From positions 1 to 15,090 of the forward strand of contig JABDJW010000268.1 in assembly GCA_013002375.1 (NCBI GenBank): 15,090 nucleotides of DNA, given 5' to 3'. The position numbers were made by a program, and so were the translations under genes. The notes below the pieces were generated by a model, which saw nothing but the letters and a program-made list of their open reading frames with translations, was not told the origin of the DNA and did no database searches. This stretch comes from Acidimicrobiales bacterium. Lineage in GTDB: Bacteria > Actinomycetota > Acidimicrobiia > Acidimicrobiales > SHLQ01. Below are positions 1 to 6,991 of the stretch, piece after piece (positions within the stretch are counted from its first letter, which is position 1; each line of letters opens with the position of its first letter).

Positions 1-1076
1 GCGCAGGCATGGGTGTCGCCGGCGGCGACGGCGGCCACACCGCTCAGCGTGCCCGAGCCTCCGGGGCCCACGACAGGCACCGGGAACATCGAATCCGCCT
101 TCGTATTGTCTCCGAGCTGGCCATCGGCGTTGTCCCCCCAGCACCACGCGCCACCAATGGCATCCGATGCGCAGTTGAAGCTGTCGCCCGACCCGATTCC
201 GGTGATACCGGTGAGACGCCCGATCCCGCCCGGCCCGACAACTTCGACCGGTGTCAGACGATCAACTGTGGTGTTGTCACCCAGCTGGCCCTTGTTGTTC
301 TCGCCCCAGCACCAGACGAATCCTTCGGTGCGGGCGAGGCAGGCATGGGTCAACCCGCCGTCCACATCGATGATCGACTTCCATTGTTCGACCGCGAAGG
401 AGCTGTTTGCGGTCGAGGTCGGATCACCGAAAGCGGCGTCGGAATCGCTGACGGGGTTCGCCACGGTGGCGACGATCGCCAGACCGAGAACCACCGCGCC
501 GATCGGCATCGCGGCGACACGAGCGTTCGGGCTCGCGGCCGGGAGATCGCGACGCGCTCGCCATTGGTTGTGCAGGTCCTGGAGCATCCACCGTGAGGCC
601 AGCGCCGCGACGACGAGCGCGGCTGCTGCGGCCAGGAGCCGCAGCACGTCCCCTCGCTCGAGCCACACGAGCGGTGTGCCGATCACCGGAACGACGACCT
701 TGCCGATCCCGCGGATCGCCTCCGGCTGAACCGGGGTGGAGTCGACGCGGGGGTTGGCGTCGCCCTGGGTGACGTACGCCCCCGAAGGATTCCGGCTCAC
801 CACTCGATGGGTGACCAGACCGGCACCCGAAGGGTTCTCGAAGACGATGATCGTGCCGGGATCGAGCTGCTGACGCTCGTCGGGAGACGACGTGATCAAG
901 ACATCGCCGACCGACACCGACGGGGCCATCGACCCGGATGTCACCGCGACCGAATCCCAGCCCCGGGCGAGAGGCAGCACCGTCACCCACAGCACGAGCC
1001 ACGTGAGCGCGGCCAGCACCGTCAGGCTCACCAGCCCGATGATGTATCGCGAGACTTCTATGGTTCGGGCGGTCAT
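1..1076 (-). CDS. SipW-like signal peptidase I (S26B) fused to RCC1-type repeats (3'-partial)
   Basis: Open frame from ATG at 1076 with no stop before the window edge; 358 codons are visible. Residues 11-35 form a first membrane segment. An S26B catalytic domain follows: SGSMAPS with nucleophile Ser49, VTHRVV with His90, and QGDAN at 104-108. The dyad is Ser/His, as in SipW and ER peptidases, rather than Ser/Lys. A second membrane segment lies at about 143-160, then a basic cytosolic linker (161-187) and a third hydrophobic stretch (188-206). Residues 214-227 read AAFGDPTSTANSSF, a SipW-type cleavage-site motif. The rest consists of RCC1/alpha-tubulin-suppressor repeats, with HACL..VWCWGENNKGQLGDNT (244-269) and a second copy at 301-325. 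The gene starts 22 bp after the stop of the TasA-like gene, so the two are probably one operon. Peptidase and RCC1 assignments are secure; self-processing is inference. The C-terminal end is outside the window. Confidence 0.88.
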   Translation of the reverse strand, partial: MTARTIEVSRYIIGLVSLTVLAALTWLVLWVTVLPLARGWDSVAVTSGSMAPSVSVGDVLITSSPDERQQLDPGTIIVFENPSGAGLVTHRVVSRNPSGAYVTQGDANPRVDSTPVQPEAIRGIGKVVVPVIGTPLVWLERGDVLRLLAAAAALVVAALASRWMLQDLHNQWRARRDLPAASPNARVAAMPIGAVVLGLAIVATVANPVSDSDAAFGDPTSTANSSFAVEQWKSIIDVDGGLTHACLARTEGFVWCWGENNKGQLGDNTTVDRLTPVEVVGPGGIGRLTGITGIGSGDSFNCASDAIGGAWCWGDNADGQLGDNTKADSMFPVPVVGPGGSGTLSGVAAVAAGDTHAC

Positions 1077-1098
1077 GAGGGTTCCGGCCGGGCGCGTC

Positions 1099-1722
1099 CT
1101 AGGACTGGACTTCCCAGGCAAACGTGAGCGCAGTGACCGACTCACCTTGCTCGGAGTCGGGCGCCGCCGCGTCGAGGCTGACGGTCACGCGGTAGGTCTT
1201 CGTATCCGGCGTCGCGGCGGGATCCCACAATCCGGCTCCCGTGGCGTAGTCGGTGTGCGTGGTGTCGAAGTCGGCGAGCGTCCCGCCCATCTCGATGATG
1301 CTGTCGGGTACGAACCCCGCACAGTTCCCGAACGACCCGCCGTTACCTTCTTCGATGGTGAGGTTGAGGTAGGTGCCGAGGTCGCCGGAGTCGGTGTAAC
1401 CGCCCGAATACAGCTTCACAGCCGCCGGGTCGGCCACCGTGCCTTGGTACGTCACGAGAATGCAGTCGCTGACCGCCTGACCGGGAACCAGATCCGGCAC
1501 GGAGAACATCACCGCGTCCAGGTCGTCGTCGATCAGATCGACCGTTCCGGCCGTGAAGGAGTTGCCCGACGTCGACGTCGAATCAGTGAACGCCGCAATC
1601 GAGCTGGTGACGACCACCGCGCTCACACCCACCAAAGAGGCCATCGCCGCGAGTGCGAGCACGACCATCTTGGCCGTGCCGCCGCCCGGCGTTCCCGTCG
1701 AAACACCTTGTCCTGCCATCAT
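1099..1722 (-). CDS. TasA/camelysin-like secreted protein with SipW-type signal peptide
   Basis: A 207-residue protein. A short polar N-terminus is followed by a hydrophobic segment (about 19-40) and the motif AAFTDSTSTSGNSFTAGTVD (43-62), the hallmark of SipW-processed signal peptides. By analogy with Bacillus TasA, cleavage would fall between Ala43 and Ala44. The mature part has the expected beta-sandwich signs: LVPGQAVS after the N-terminal strand, two cysteines (87 and 134) that could form a disulfide, and a C-terminal YRVTVSLDA...FAWEV strand pair. It is likely exported and may form a surface fibre or matrix protein; no experimental role is known for this exact protein. Two ATGs are adjacent (1722 and 1719). 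The AGGGA at about 1730-1726 is better spaced for the second one. It lies directly upstream of the cognate peptidase gene, as tasA-type genes often do. Confidence 0.85.
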   Translation of the reverse strand: MMAGQGVSTGTPGGGTAKMVVLALAAMASLVGVSAVVVTSSIAAFTDSTSTSGNSFTAGTVDLIDDDLDAVMFSVPDLVPGQAVSDCILVTYQGTVADPAAVKLYSGGYTDSGDLGTYLNLTIEEGNGGSFGNCAGFVPDSIIEMGGTLADFDTTHTDYATGAGLWDPAATPDTKTYRVTVSLDAAAPDSEQGESVTALTFAWEVQS

Positions 1723-1920
1723 TCATCCCTGAGTCTCGTTTTCGAATACCTGGCGGTGTATCGACGAATGACCAGCCGTTCTTGACCGATCGGACGGAAA
1801 TGAGCTGTATGACCCGGTTGAGGACACCACGGAATCGCCCCGCTCCTGAAGGGGGCGCGCCGGAACCCACATCGACCGCGGCGGAGGGTCGGGGCAGGGG
1901 CGGCGACAACTCGACCGGGA
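1723..1920. other. Intergenic region upstream of the TasA-like/SipW pair
   Basis: This 198-bp gap separates the oxidoreductase stop from the TasA-like start; both genes are on the minus strand. It should hold the promoter of the secretion module, but I cannot pick a convincing -35/-10 pair. A perfect 8-bp palindrome CCGATCGG lies at 1786-1793. A GC-rich stem-loop at 1836-1857 is listed separately. No ORF with family resemblance or RNA gene is seen. Confidence 0.5.
1836..1857 (-). terminator. Possible terminator-like stem after the oxidoreductase gene
   Basis: CGCCCC (1836-1841) pairs with GGGGCG (1852-1857) across a 10-nt loop, about 65 bp downstream of the oxidoreductase stop codon in the direction of transcription. 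There is no U-tract, so termination is a guess from position and stem only. Confidence 0.25.
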
Positions 1921-3162
1921 TCAGGCCCCGGTCAGCAGTCGGTGGGCCGCAGCAGCAGCCTCGGCGCCCGACCGAAGAGCGCCATTGATCGATGCGTCGT
2001 GGCGATGGTCGCCGGCGACGATCGCACCCGAGGGCGCTGTGGTGATACCGAGCGCGGTCTGGCCCGGCGGCTGGCGCGGCTGGGCCCGATCGACGCGGTC
2101 GACCCGCAAGAGATCCCACCCCTCGACCATCGGGCCGTACCAGTCTCGGAGCTGGGCGCGGAGTTGATCAGCGATGTCGGGGGCCGAGCGAGCCGGCGTC
2201 GCGACCGACGACGCCACGACGAGCTGACGGCCCGTCGGCGCATACATCGGACTGACCGCCGCCAGATTGGCCACCGAGTTCACCGGACCGGATCCGGTGC
2301 TGTTCAGCACGAGGGTCGACCCGATGGGCACCGGTTGGTTCGACGAGAACCAACAGCTGGTCACGCCGTTCCACCCTCGATCGTCGACACCGGCCAGCTC
2401 GGCGGCCTCGGTCATGCCGGTGGCCACGATGACGGCGCCGGCGTCGACCCGTTCGCCACCGGCCAGCAGGATTCCGTTGCCGTCGACCTTGGCGACCGGT
2501 GTCTGCAGGTGGACCGTGTCGTCGGGCAACCGAGCCAGCAGGTGTTCGCCGATCTGGCCCATCCCGCCGGCGGGAACCACGGCATCGCCGATGGCCAACA
2601 TCCGGAACACGAAGTCGAGCACTCGGCTGGATCCCGACAAGGTGGGATCGAGGGTGATGCCGGCAAACAACGGCTGGAAGAAGCGCTCGATCATGGTCGA
2701 CGAGAAGCCCAGGTCCTCGAGTCGGGCCTGGGCCGTCTGCTCCGGCGCCGACCAGAGTTGGGCGAGGGATTGCCTGGTGACCCGGCGGCGATACCGCAGG
2801 ATGCGCAGCTTGTCGGTCAACGAGCCGACCGGCGCCCGAACGGTGGGCACCAGGTCGGCTGGACGCCGAAAGGGGTCGCCGACGCGGTGGAACGACCCAT
2901 CGATACGCAGCTCGACTCCGGGCTGAAACGGCCGCAGATCGAGGACGTCGTACCGCAACAGCTGCTGAGCCTCCGGGTAGGCATCGAGCAGGATCTGGAA
3001 GCCTCGATCGAGCCGGTAGCCGTCGACGACATCGGTCCGCACTCGCCCACCGGGCCCGTCGGCCCGCTCGAACACGACGACGGATCGACCGGCTTCGCAA
3101 AGCCGAATCGCGGCGGCGAGGCCGGCCAGGCCGGCACCGACGATGGCGACGTCGGCGGTCAT
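1921..3162 (-). CDS. FAD-dependent amine-oxidase/protoporphyrinogen-oxidase-family oxidoreductase
   Basis: A 413-residue flavoprotein. The N-terminal Rossmann motif is VAIVGAGLAGLAAA (5-18), with the ribose-binding Glu32 and the GGRVRT segment (38-43) typical of the COG1232/COG1233 amine oxidase, phytoene desaturase and protoporphyrinogen oxidase group. Near the C-terminus GAIVAGDHRHDASINGA (379-395) is the second FAD-contacting motif of this superfamily, followed by a helix rich in Ala. No membrane segment is seen. I chose ATG 3162 because the Rossmann fold starts there; the frame stays open further upstream but only in antisense-like shadow sequence. The start overlaps the esterase stop by 4 bp (ATGA), which implies translational coupling. 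The substrate cannot be read from the sequence; heme or carotenoid assignment would be over-reach. Confidence 0.85.
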   Translation of the reverse strand: MTADVAIVGAGLAGLAAAIRLCEAGRSVVVFERADGPGGRVRTDVVDGYRLDRGFQILLDAYPEAQQLLRYDVLDLRPFQPGVELRIDGSFHRVGDPFRRPADLVPTVRAPVGSLTDKLRILRYRRRVTRQSLAQLWSAPEQTAQARLEDLGFSSTMIERFFQPLFAGITLDPTLSGSSRVLDFVFRMLAIGDAVVPAGGMGQIGEHLLARLPDDTVHLQTPVAKVDGNGILLAGGERVDAGAVIVATGMTEAAELAGVDDRGWNGVTSCWFSSNQPVPIGSTLVLNSTGSGPVNSVANLAAVSPMYAPTGRQLVVASSVATPARSAPDIADQLRAQLRDWYGPMVEGWDLLRVDRVDRAQPRQPPGQTALGITTAPSGAIVAGDHRHDASINGALRSGAEAAAAAHRLLTGA

Positions 3163-4652
3163 CGCACGCCCGACCAACAATCGATGGTGTCGATCACCGG
3201 GTCGGGGCGCCATGTGGTCGTCGTGTCGAAATCGATCAGCGAACGTTGCTCGGGGCTGTAGGCCAGCCATTCGGGTCCGCCATCGAAGCCGGGCCGGCCG
3301 TGGCGCAGGAACGAGATCCACGTCGCATGCATGATGTCGGCGACGGGCTGCGGATCGGGGCCCGGGCCGATGAAGAGGTCGACGCCCGGCTGATGGAGGT
3401 TGTCGAACACGAAGGGAATCTCCAGGGCATGGCATGCGCCGAGCGCGCCCTCGAAGGCCCGTGATTGCCAGCTGAACCGGTACATCCAAGTATCGGCGCC
3501 GTGCGCGGCTCGAGCGTCGGCCATGCGGACCGCCGGCACGCCGAACATGGCGTCACCACCGATCGCCACCGCCAGGTCGCCGGCCGACGTGGCCCGACCG
3601 GCCTCCCGGTACCGGTCGATCGCGGCGGCCGGATCGGGATGGGTGCGAGCCACGAACCCTTCGAGTCGATCGTCGGTGGTCTGCTGGGTGCCCCACAGAC
3701 GGGTCTCGTCGGCATTGGTGCCCATCAGCACCGGTTTGTCGCAACCGACGCCGGCCGCGATAGCGTCGATCGGCCGGCGCGGTAGGACGACGCCATCGAC
3801 CACCGGGTAGAACGGCGAGTTCATCAAGCCCAGCTCGGCCGGGGAACGGCCGTAGAGCTCCTCCTGGGCGTCGAGCAGCCGCTCGGCGCCGAGCGACCGC
3901 AGGCCCTCGACCGAGCCGGACGCCACGCCGGCGGCCTCGAACAACCAGCGGGCCACCCCTTGGCCTTGTTCGGCGTCGTGGACGGCGTGCGCGGCCCCGC
4001 TCTGGAGGATCGCCTGGGCGAAAAGGGGCTGGGCGGCCGGCAGCGAGAGCAACGTACCGACGCTGAACGCCCCGGCCGATTCGCCGGCGATCGTGACCCG
4101 CTCGGGATCTCCCCCAAAGCTCGCGATGTTGTCCTGCACCCACTGGAGCGCGGCCAGCTGATCCAGGATGCCCACCACCCCGGAGCCGGCCAGCTCATCG
4201 TCGAGATGGTCGAGGTAGGTGAACCCGAAGGCGCCCAGCCGATAGTTGATCGACACCACGACGACGTCGCCCTGCTCGGCGAAACGGGCGCCGTTGTACC
4301 AGGGGATCGCGCCCATGCCGTGGCGGAAGTCGCCGCCATGGATCCACACCATGACCGGCCGAGCGCCATCGACCGCCGGCGTCTGCACGTTGAGCGAGAG
4401 GCACTCGGCTTCATCCCAGGGCAGAGCAGCGGCGCTGGTGAGCCCGTCGCCGGGGCGCTGAGGCGCCCCCTTGGTGAAGCGGGTGGCGTCGCGGGGCTCG
4501 GACCAGGCTTCGACCGGTTGCGGCGGCCCAAACCGGTTGTGGCCGACGGGAGGGGCAGCATATGGAATGCCGGCGAACGAGAGCACGCCGTCGCGTTCGC
4601 GCCCGAAAACCGGACCGGACGTTGTGGTTGCGACTGGACTCGAGTTCACCAT
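3159..4652 (-). CDS. Type-B carboxylesterase
   Basis: A 497-residue alpha/beta-hydrolase of the carboxylesterase type B (COG2272) family, close to the usual 480-530 length. Visible family marks are FAGIPYAAPPVG (26-37), ECLSLNVQTP (83-92), the oxyanion-hole HGGDF (105-109), the nucleophile elbow GESAG with Ser192, the acid Glu316 in GTNADETRLW, and catalytic His408 in ACHALEIPFVFDN. All triad residues are present. There is no signal peptide, so it probably acts in the cytosol on esters of small or medium molecules. ATG 4652 is preferred: it gives the normal N-terminus (VATTTSGPVFG) and begins 11 bp after the monooxygenase stop. An ATG at 4742 would overlap that gene. It sits between a flavin monooxygenase and a FAD oxidoreductase in one run of genes. 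Confidence 0.92.
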   Translation of the reverse strand: MVNSSPVATTTSGPVFGRERDGVLSFAGIPYAAPPVGHNRFGPPQPVEAWSEPRDATRFTKGAPQRPGDGLTSAAALPWDEAECLSLNVQTPAVDGARPVMVWIHGGDFRHGMGAIPWYNGARFAEQGDVVVVSINYRLGAFGFTYLDHLDDELAGSGVVGILDQLAALQWVQDNIASFGGDPERVTIAGESAGAFSVGTLLSLPAAQPLFAQAILQSGAAHAVHDAEQGQGVARWLFEAAGVASGSVEGLRSLGAERLLDAQEELYGRSPAELGLMNSPFYPVVDGVVLPRRPIDAIAAGVGCDKPVLMGTNADETRLWGTQQTTDDRLEGFVARTHPDPAAAIDRYREAGRATSAGDLAVAIGGDAMFGVPAVRMADARAAHGADTWMYRFSWQSRAFEGALGACHALEIPFVFDNLHQPGVDLFIGPGPDPQPVADIMHATWISFLRHGRPGFDGGPEWLAYSPEQRSLIDFDTTTTWRPDPVIDTIDCWSGVR

Positions 4653-4663
4653 GCCCGCGAACG

Positions 4664-5650
4664 CTAGCCGAGCGCGGGCAGAACCGAGTCGGCGTACAAC
4701 TGGAGGCTCCTCCAGCCCTCGTCGATCGGCATGCCCCCGCACAGCGGGTGGTGGGTCATGAAGGCGAAGTCACCGGCGCCCTGCAGCTCGTCGATCGCCT
4801 CCTGCGGCGACAGCACCCGATAGATGCCCTCCTCGCGGAGCTCGGCCGGATTGCCGGCCGCCGATTTCACGGCTGATTTGTTCGACGGTGGTTGCCACGC
4901 GGCATAGACCGAAGCCTCGTTGAAGAAATACTGGCCGAGTTCGGCCCAGGCTTGATCCGGGTCTTCGTGAATGAAGTTCAGGGTGGTGTTGGGTGCCGGC
5001 ATGATGCACAGGCCGGTCTTGCCGTTGGCGGCCAGCTCATCGTTGTAGAGGGCTTCGAGATCCGGCAGGTGCGCGGCGGGGAAGAACGGCAACCCGAGTC
5101 GCGCCGCCCGCCTGGCCGATGCCGGGCTGGTGCCGCCGATCAGGAGCTGAGGATGCGGTTTGGAGATCGGGACCGGCGTGACCCGTACCGTTTCACCCTT
5201 GTAGTCGAACGGCTCGCCGGTCCACGCGGCCAACATCACGTCGAGCGCTTCGTCGAGCAGCTTGCCCCGACGCTTCCATTCGCGGTCGAGCAAGTGGTAC
5301 TCCGAAGGTCGGTACCCCAGCCCGGTGATGATCGACAACCGACCACCGCCCGAGAGCAGATCGGCCACCGCGATGTCTTCGGCCAGACGAACCGGATGGT
5401 GTTGCGGCACCAGCAGCGCCGAGATGCTGACGCCGATCCTCTTGGTCCGGGCGAACACCATGCAGGCCATGGCCAAGGGCGAGCAGCTCCAACCGTTCTC
5501 CGCGCCGTGGTGTTCCTCGAGGGTGATGGTCGAGAAGCCGTGTTGCTCGGCGAACTCGGCCATGTCGACAAACGCCTGATAGCGCGCCGACATCTCGATC
5601 GGCTCGAGGCCCGGCTGAATCATGTTGAACCGGGCGATGGACATCACCAT
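4664..5650 (-). CDS. LLM-class (luciferase-like) flavin or F420-dependent oxidoreductase
   Basis: A 328-residue bacterial-luciferase-like TIM-barrel protein. Typical family stretches are FVDMAEFAEQHGFSTITLEEHH near the N-terminus (given here as a marker of the first barrel strands), the LLVPQHHPVRLAEDIAVADL region, GRLSIITGLGYRPSEYH and the LLIGGTS strand in the second half. The family uses FMNH2 or reduced F420 bound at the barrel mouth; the sequence does not tell which. ATG 5650 is supported by AAGGGGG about 7 nt upstream. It is the first gene of a run with the esterase and FAD oxidoreductase. Known relatives insert oxygen (including Baeyer-Villiger reactions) or transfer hydride, so an ester made here could be the esterase substrate; that link is inference. 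Confidence 0.88.
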   Translation of the reverse strand: MVMSIARFNMIQPGLEPIEMSARYQAFVDMAEFAEQHGFSTITLEEHHGAENGWSCSPLAMACMVFARTKRIGVSISALLVPQHHPVRLAEDIAVADLLSGGGRLSIITGLGYRPSEYHLLDREWKRRGKLLDEALDVMLAAWTGEPFDYKGETVRVTPVPISKPHPQLLIGGTSPASARRAARLGLPFFPAAHLPDLEALYNDELAANGKTGLCIMPAPNTTLNFIHEDPDQAWAELGQYFFNEASVYAAWQPPSNKSAVKSAAGNPAELREEGIYRVLSPQEAIDELQGAGDFAFMTHHPLCGGMPIDEGWRSLQLYADSVLPALG

Positions 5651-5680
5651 TGGCTGACCCCCTTGGTCGGGGCCCAGTTT

Positions 5681-5706
5681 CTGGCACGGCGACGGACCGG
5701 TGCCAG
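5681..5706. repeat. 7-bp inverted repeat upstream of the monooxygenase operon
   Basis: CTGGCAC (5681-5687) and GTGCCAG (5700-5706) form a perfect inverted repeat with 12 nt between the arms. It lies 31 bp before the monooxygenase start and 45 bp after the pentapeptide-protein stop. It could be an operator or a weak terminator stem; no U-tract follows. Confidence 0.35.
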
Positions 5707-5750
5707 CTCAACGCCGTGAAATCTCGGCGCGGGTGGTGGCTCCGAAGCCG

Positions 5751-6953
5751 CTAGCGCTTGGTACCGGAGCAGACGATGCTGGCGTTTTCGCCCAGCGCGG
5801 TCTCGGCGGCGATGACCGCTCCGTCGACCTCGACCGCACAGCTCAATTCTCCGGTGCCCACTCGCCGCACGACCGCGACGTTGATTTCCTGTTCACCCTC
5901 GAAGACATCGATCGTGGTGCGATACGGCAGCCACACGTCGACCGACAGCGGCACGTTGATGCCATCGTCGATGCTGACCTGGGCCAAGCCCTCACCTTCG
6001 ATGACCACCGAACCCCGCTCGAGCTGACGACCCAGCACCTCGGCCGGTCGATCGCTCGTGGGGACACCATCGGAACCACCGCTGTTGGCGATGGCCAGAC
6101 CGCCGACGAAGAGCGCGGCGATGATCGACGCCGCACCGAGCGCCAGGTTCGTCTGCTGCTCGGGCCGCAGGATCGGCAAGCGACGATCGCTGACCTCGAC
6201 CAGGCCGCGAGCCGAGCGGGCGAAATCACCGTGCATCGAGATCGGCCACACCGTCGAGGAGTCGTACAGTGCGCCGTCGAACTTCACCGCCGTGACGGTC
6301 GCCGAACCGAGGTCGGCACCGCGAAGGTCGGCCTTGCGCATATCGGCGCCGGTCAGGTCGGCATCCCCGAAGCGGGCGTCGCGGAGATCGGCTTCTTCGA
6401 AATGCGCCTCTTGCAGGTTTGCTTTGAAGAAGCGCGCGCCCCGGAAGTCAGCTCGAAAGCCGTGCAGATCGAAGCCGTCGATGTTGTCGAAGCGAGCATC
6501 GCGGGCGTCGGATCGGGTCAAGACCGCGTCGGCCATGACCGTGCCGGTGAAATCGGCCTTGCGAAGGTTGGCGTGAGCCAATCGGATCGAGTTCATCTGC
6601 CGGTTGCGCAGGTAGGAACCGTCGAGGTTGGCCGCGGAGAAGTCGCAGGAGTCGAGCGGATTGCCGGTGTTGATCTGCATCTGCAGATCGCGGCGGCGAC
6701 GGGAACTCTCGCCGATGATGAACCCCCAGGTCACGATGGCACCCAACACACCGGCGCCGACCAGGACCAGACCGGCCTGACGGCTGGTCTCCGACGGCGC
6801 CCGGTCGACGACGACCGCGCCGACGCCGACGATGAGCCCGATGGCCAGAATCAAGGGGACCCATACGGCTCGCCGAATGGTGTCTCGCGCGGCCGCCAGG
6901 GACTGCATCAATCGTCCGGCCAGGGCCGCGGTTTGCTTCCGGAACTTCTTCAT
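5751..6953 (-). CDS. Membrane pentapeptide-repeat protein with MmpS-like C-terminal domain
   Basis: 400 residues from ATG 6953. Numbering here is from that Met. Two membrane segments lie at about 30-49 and 61-80. A run of pentapeptide repeats follows at about 103-230, in A(D/N)Lxx / ADFxG form: for example HANLRKADFTGT, QEAHFEEADLRDARF and ADMRKADLRGADLG. These should make a right-handed quadrilateral beta helix in the cytosol. A third membrane segment (about 270-289) leads to an extracytoplasmic beta-rich domain. It ends in ELSCAVEVDGAVIAAETA..ASIVCSG, with two cysteines (372 and 395) placed as in MmpS-like/DUF4307-type accessory domains; that last match is by eye only. The frame extends to GTG 7004, but that would overlap the divergent nucleosidase start. 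No strong ribosome site is seen at either start. Molecular role unknown. Confidence 0.82.
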   Translation of the reverse strand: MKKFRKQTAALAGRLMQSLAAARDTIRRAVWVPLILAIGLIVGVGAVVVDRAPSETSRQAGLVLVGAGVLGAIVTWGFIIGESSRRRRDLQMQINTGNPLDSCDFSAANLDGSYLRNRQMNSIRLAHANLRKADFTGTVMADAVLTRSDARDARFDNIDGFDLHGFRADFRGARFFKANLQEAHFEEADLRDARFGDADLTGADMRKADLRGADLGSATVTAVKFDGALYDSSTVWPISMHGDFARSARGLVEVSDRRLPILRPEQQTNLALGAASIIAALFVGGLAIANSGGSDGVPTSDRPAEVLGRQLERGSVVIEGEGLAQVSIDDGINVPLSVDVWLPYRTTIDVFEGEQEINVAVVRRVGTGELSCAVEVDGAVIAAETALGENASIVCSGTKR

Positions 6954-6991
6954 GGTTTGCCAATCGGCACGAGGGACACCAAGTTGAACGG

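Noticed and set aside
424..1002. Minus-strand frame of 192 residues within the peptidase-RCC1 gene, plus large plus-strand frames over 9-1785
   Set aside because: Arg/Gly-rich shadow sequence; the peptidase-RCC1 frame has intact motifs across the same bases.
1731..1800. Possible promoter for the TasA-like gene (GATACA or TATTCG as -10)
   Set aside because: No acceptable -35 at 16-18 nt for either candidate.
3163..3489. Upstream extension of the FAD oxidoreductase frame
   Set aside because: The Rossmann motif begins right after ATG 3162 and the extension would overlap the esterase by more than 300 bp with low-complexity Arg/Pro sequence.
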